Positions 5,971 through 7,575 of a DNA stretch of 7,575 nt are shown here, piece by piece. The stretch is from assembly GCA_028819675.1 (NCBI GenBank), contig JAPPKT010000419.1:1-7575 (forward strand), in the 5' to 3' direction. A program made the position numbers and the translations under genes. Under the pieces are notes generated by a model. The model saw nothing but the letters and a program-made list of their open reading frames with translations, did no database searches and was not told the origin of the DNA. How positions within the stretch are numbered: position 1 is the stretch's first letter; every line of letters starts with the position of its first letter. Source of the stretch: Caldilineaceae bacterium (GTDB taxonomy: Bacteria > Chloroflexota > Anaerolineae > Caldilineales > Caldilineaceae).

Positions 5971-7308
5971 GTGGTTCCAGAAAAACTTAGCCAGCGCTAC
6001 ATATTCGCCTTCTGGTATCCGCTGGCCCTGAGTTGGCTGATGATGAGCATCGCCGACCCTGTCGTAAGTGCAGGCATTACCCGTCTGCCCCGACCGGAGC
6101 TTGAGTTGGCTGCCTTCGGCGTCGCACAACCAATTGCCATCCTTATGGAAAGTCCCATCATCTACATGCTGGGCACAGGGGTGGCCCTGGTTCGCAACCG
6201 CGCCATGTACCAGCTGGTTTGGCGCTTCATGCTCCACCTGTCGATCCTGATGACCGTAGCCAGCGCACTGCTCTTTTTCACACCGGCCTACCATGTCATG
6301 ACCCGCACGCTCTTTGGCCTCTCCGAGGAAGTAGCGGCAGCCGCCCGGCCCGCCATGCAGCTTCTCCTGCTCTGGCCCGCCGCCATCGGTCTGCGCCGCT
6401 TCCTGCAAGGTGTCCTCATCAGACATGGCTACACGCGCCATATCACCTGGGGAACGATGTTCCGGTTAGCCACATTGACCGTCACCATGGCCGTCGGCGC
6501 CTGGTTTGGAGGCCTGCCCGGCGCCGCGCTCGGCGGTCTGGCTATGGTACTCAGCGTAATCGTCGAGGCACTTGTGATCGCCTGGTGGGCCCGGCCAATT
6601 GTACGGACCCACATCTTTGGCAAAGAGGAATCTCCGGATGAGCGCCAGCCCGATATGACATATGCCGGGATGTGGCGCTTTTACCTTCCGCTCGCCGCAA
6701 CCGACGTCATGCGCGTCATCTCCCGCCCGCTTGTCGTCGCTGGCATAGCCCGCTCTGCCATGCCAGCCGCATCTCTGGCCGCCTTCCCCGTCGCCTTTGG
6801 ACTGGGAATGTTCTTCTCCAGCCCCATGCGCGCCTCCCACGAGGTGGTGATCGCCCTCCTCAAGGACGAACGTACCTACAAAGCCTTGCGGCGCTTCGTA
6901 GTCATGTCCGGCGCATTTCTGAGCCTCGCCATGGCACTGCTCGTCTTCACCCCCTTGGACCACTTTTACTTCACCGTCCTATTGGGTGTGCCGGCCGAGA
7001 TCGAGCCGCTGGCAGCGCTCGGCGCCCAGTTCATGGTACCGATCACCTTCCTGATGGCCTGGCAAAACCTCTATCGCGGCCGCCTCATGAAGCGCCATGA
7101 TACCCGCTTCATTCAGCTTGGCATGGCAGTCAACCTGGTCTGCATGCTACTGGCACTGACAATCGGCGTCTCGGTCGGGCTGGCCTCCGGCATCGTCGTC
7201 GGCACTGCATCGGTCATCCTTGCCCATACCGTGGAGGTCGCCGTTCTGAACGCGGCCAGCCGGCCGACAGACACCTTGTCGGACCTGCAGCCGACCAGCG
7301 CGCACTAG
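5971..7308 (+). CDS. Polytopic MOP/MATE-superfamily membrane transporter, ANKH-like
   Basis: This is an integral membrane protein of 445 residues with about twelve hydrophobic segments, the size of MATE-fold transporters. The sequence is a tandem duplication: residues 14-about 175 align without gaps to 237-about 398 at a constant offset of 223. Matching anchors are P17/P240, P30/P253, G35/G258, AAF 47-49/270-272, SP 61-62/284-285, FTP 103-105/326-328, G147/G370 and TR 155-156/378-379. The halves are joined by a polar cytoplasmic-type linker (about 212-232, GKEESPDERQPD). RVISRP (248-253) and the first-half equivalent SIADP recall the RISRP motif of ANKH, the animal progressive ankylosis protein, an exporter linked to ATP/citrate release. 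Start is GTG with GAGGT upstream. It follows the importer after 279 nt and precedes a deacylase by 59 nt. Substrate and direction are unknown; an ordinary MATE drug/metabolite exporter is the alternative. Confidence 0.75.
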   Translation: MVPEKLSQRYIFAFWYPLALSWLMMSIADPVVSAGITRLPRPELELAAFGVAQPIAILMESPIIYMLGTGVALVRNRAMYQLVWRFMLHLSILMTVASALLFFTPAYHVMTRTLFGLSEEVAAAARPAMQLLLLWPAAIGLRRFLQGVLIRHGYTRHITWGTMFRLATLTVTMAVGAWFGGLPGAALGGLAMVLSVIVEALVIAWWARPIVRTHIFGKEESPDERQPDMTYAGMWRFYLPLAATDVMRVISRPLVVAGIARSAMPAASLAAFPVAFGLGMFFSSPMRASHEVVIALLKDERTYKALRRFVVMSGAFLSLAMALLVFTPLDHFYFTVLLGVPAEIEPLAALGAQFMVPITFLMAWQNLYRGRLMKRHDTRFIQLGMAVNLVCMLLALTIGVSVGLASGIVVGTASVILAHTVEVAVLNAASRPTDTLSDLQPTSAH

Positions 7309-7352
7309 CCCATCCTGTTGCTCTTGATGATTCTCCACGCGACACTGAACAC

Positions 7353-7360
7353 AAAGGAGT
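7353..7360 (+). promoter_or_regulatory. Strong ribosome binding site of the AspA/AstE-like gene
   Basis: AAAGGAGT ends 7 nt before the ATG at 7368 and separates this start from any upstream frame. The A/T-rich spacer (ATATAAA) favours access by the ribosome. The TATA-like string here is inside the spacer and cannot be a -10 box for this gene. Confidence 0.85.
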
Positions 7361-7367
7361 ATATAAA

Positions 7368-7575
7368 ATGGCAAACTTCGAACTCGCAGGCCTGAGCGCC
7401 GCTCCGGGTGAAGTCGTAAAGGGTCACCTCGGCCATGTCACGCTGGCCGACGGCAACAAAGTGGGCGTACCGGTTGTAATCGTAAACGGCGTCGAGGATG
7501 GCCCCACACTGGTCGTCACCGCCTCCATCCACGGCACCGAAATCAACGGCACCGGCGCCCTCCTCAAGACCGTGC
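7368..7575 (+). CDS. Succinylglutamate desuccinylase/aspartoacylase-family (AspA/AstE) metallo-deacylase, 3'-truncated by window edge
   Basis: The first 69 residues are visible; family members are usually about 300-370. Members are zinc enzymes of the M14-like carboxypeptidase fold that cut the acyl or aminoacyl amide of small molecules such as N-acetylaspartate or N-succinylglutamate. The N-terminal part has a short beta-rich lead with VPVVIVNG, then DGPTLVVTASIHGTEINGTGAL. His55 and Glu58 in HGTE form the HxxE zinc-binding pair, and the preceding GPTL plus following NG match the family pattern well. There is no signal peptide, so it is probably cytoplasmic. A strong AAAGGAGT precedes the ATG. 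It lies 59 nt after the ANKH-like gene on the same strand and probably shares its transcript. The second zinc histidine and the catalytic Glu lie outside the window, so activity and substrate cannot be judged. Confidence 0.85.
   Translation, partial: MANFELAGLSAAPGEVVKGHLGHVTLADGNKVGVPVVIVNGVEDGPTLVVTASIHGTEINGTGALLKTV

Noticed and set aside
7361..7367. ATATAAA as a -10 box
   Set aside because: It sits between the ribosome binding site and the ATG, so transcription from it would start inside the coding region.
1..7575. CRISPR array, tRNA or rRNA genes, insertion sequences
   Set aside because: No regularly spaced repeats, tRNA-like cloverleaf, rRNA stretch or transposase-like protein was seen.

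Overview
The window carries one strand of tightly arranged plus-strand genes. It covers most of a peptide-type (Dpp/Opp family) ABC import operon, then a MATE-fold membrane protein, then the start of a zinc-dependent deacylase gene. No gene is supported on the minus strand. GC content is clearly above 50%. The substrate-binding protein is a lipoprotein with an Ala/Thr/Pro/Asp-rich linker after its lipid cysteine. That style, the gene order and the general look of the proteins suggest a Chloroflexota bacterium (Anaerolineae/Caldilineae type). This is an inference from protein style; there is no rRNA or other marker in the window.

Layout: 3-656 is the 3' part of permease 1 (DppB-like; its 5' end lies outside the window). 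751-1644 is permease 2 (DppC-like). 1648-2676 is ATPase 1 (DppD-like). 2741-3772 is ATPase 2 (DppF-like). 3961-5691 is the lipoprotein substrate-binding protein (DppA/OppA-like). 5971-7308 is a polytopic MOP-superfamily protein resembling the ANKH (progressive ankylosis) family. 7368-7575 is the N-terminal part of an AspA/AstE-type metallo-deacylase that runs off the right edge.

The five ABC genes together supply every component of one importer: a lipid-anchored binding protein, a permease heterodimer and an ATPase heterodimer. The substrate cannot be named from sequence. The permease 2/ATPase 1 junction is only 3 nt. The other gaps are 94, 64, 188, 279 and 59 nt. Those of 94, 64 and 188 nt each contain a small perfect inverted repeat. 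The 279-nt gap (5692-5970) is the most structured: a helically phased direct repeat, an imperfect 16-bp dyad and a 16-bp inverted repeat enclosing a nested hairpin. No convincing intrinsic terminator (stem plus T-run) or sigma-70 promoter was found in any gap.

The most distinctive coding observation is that the two halves of the ANKH-like protein align without gaps at a constant offset of 223 residues. The rest is a well-formed but ordinary transporter operon.
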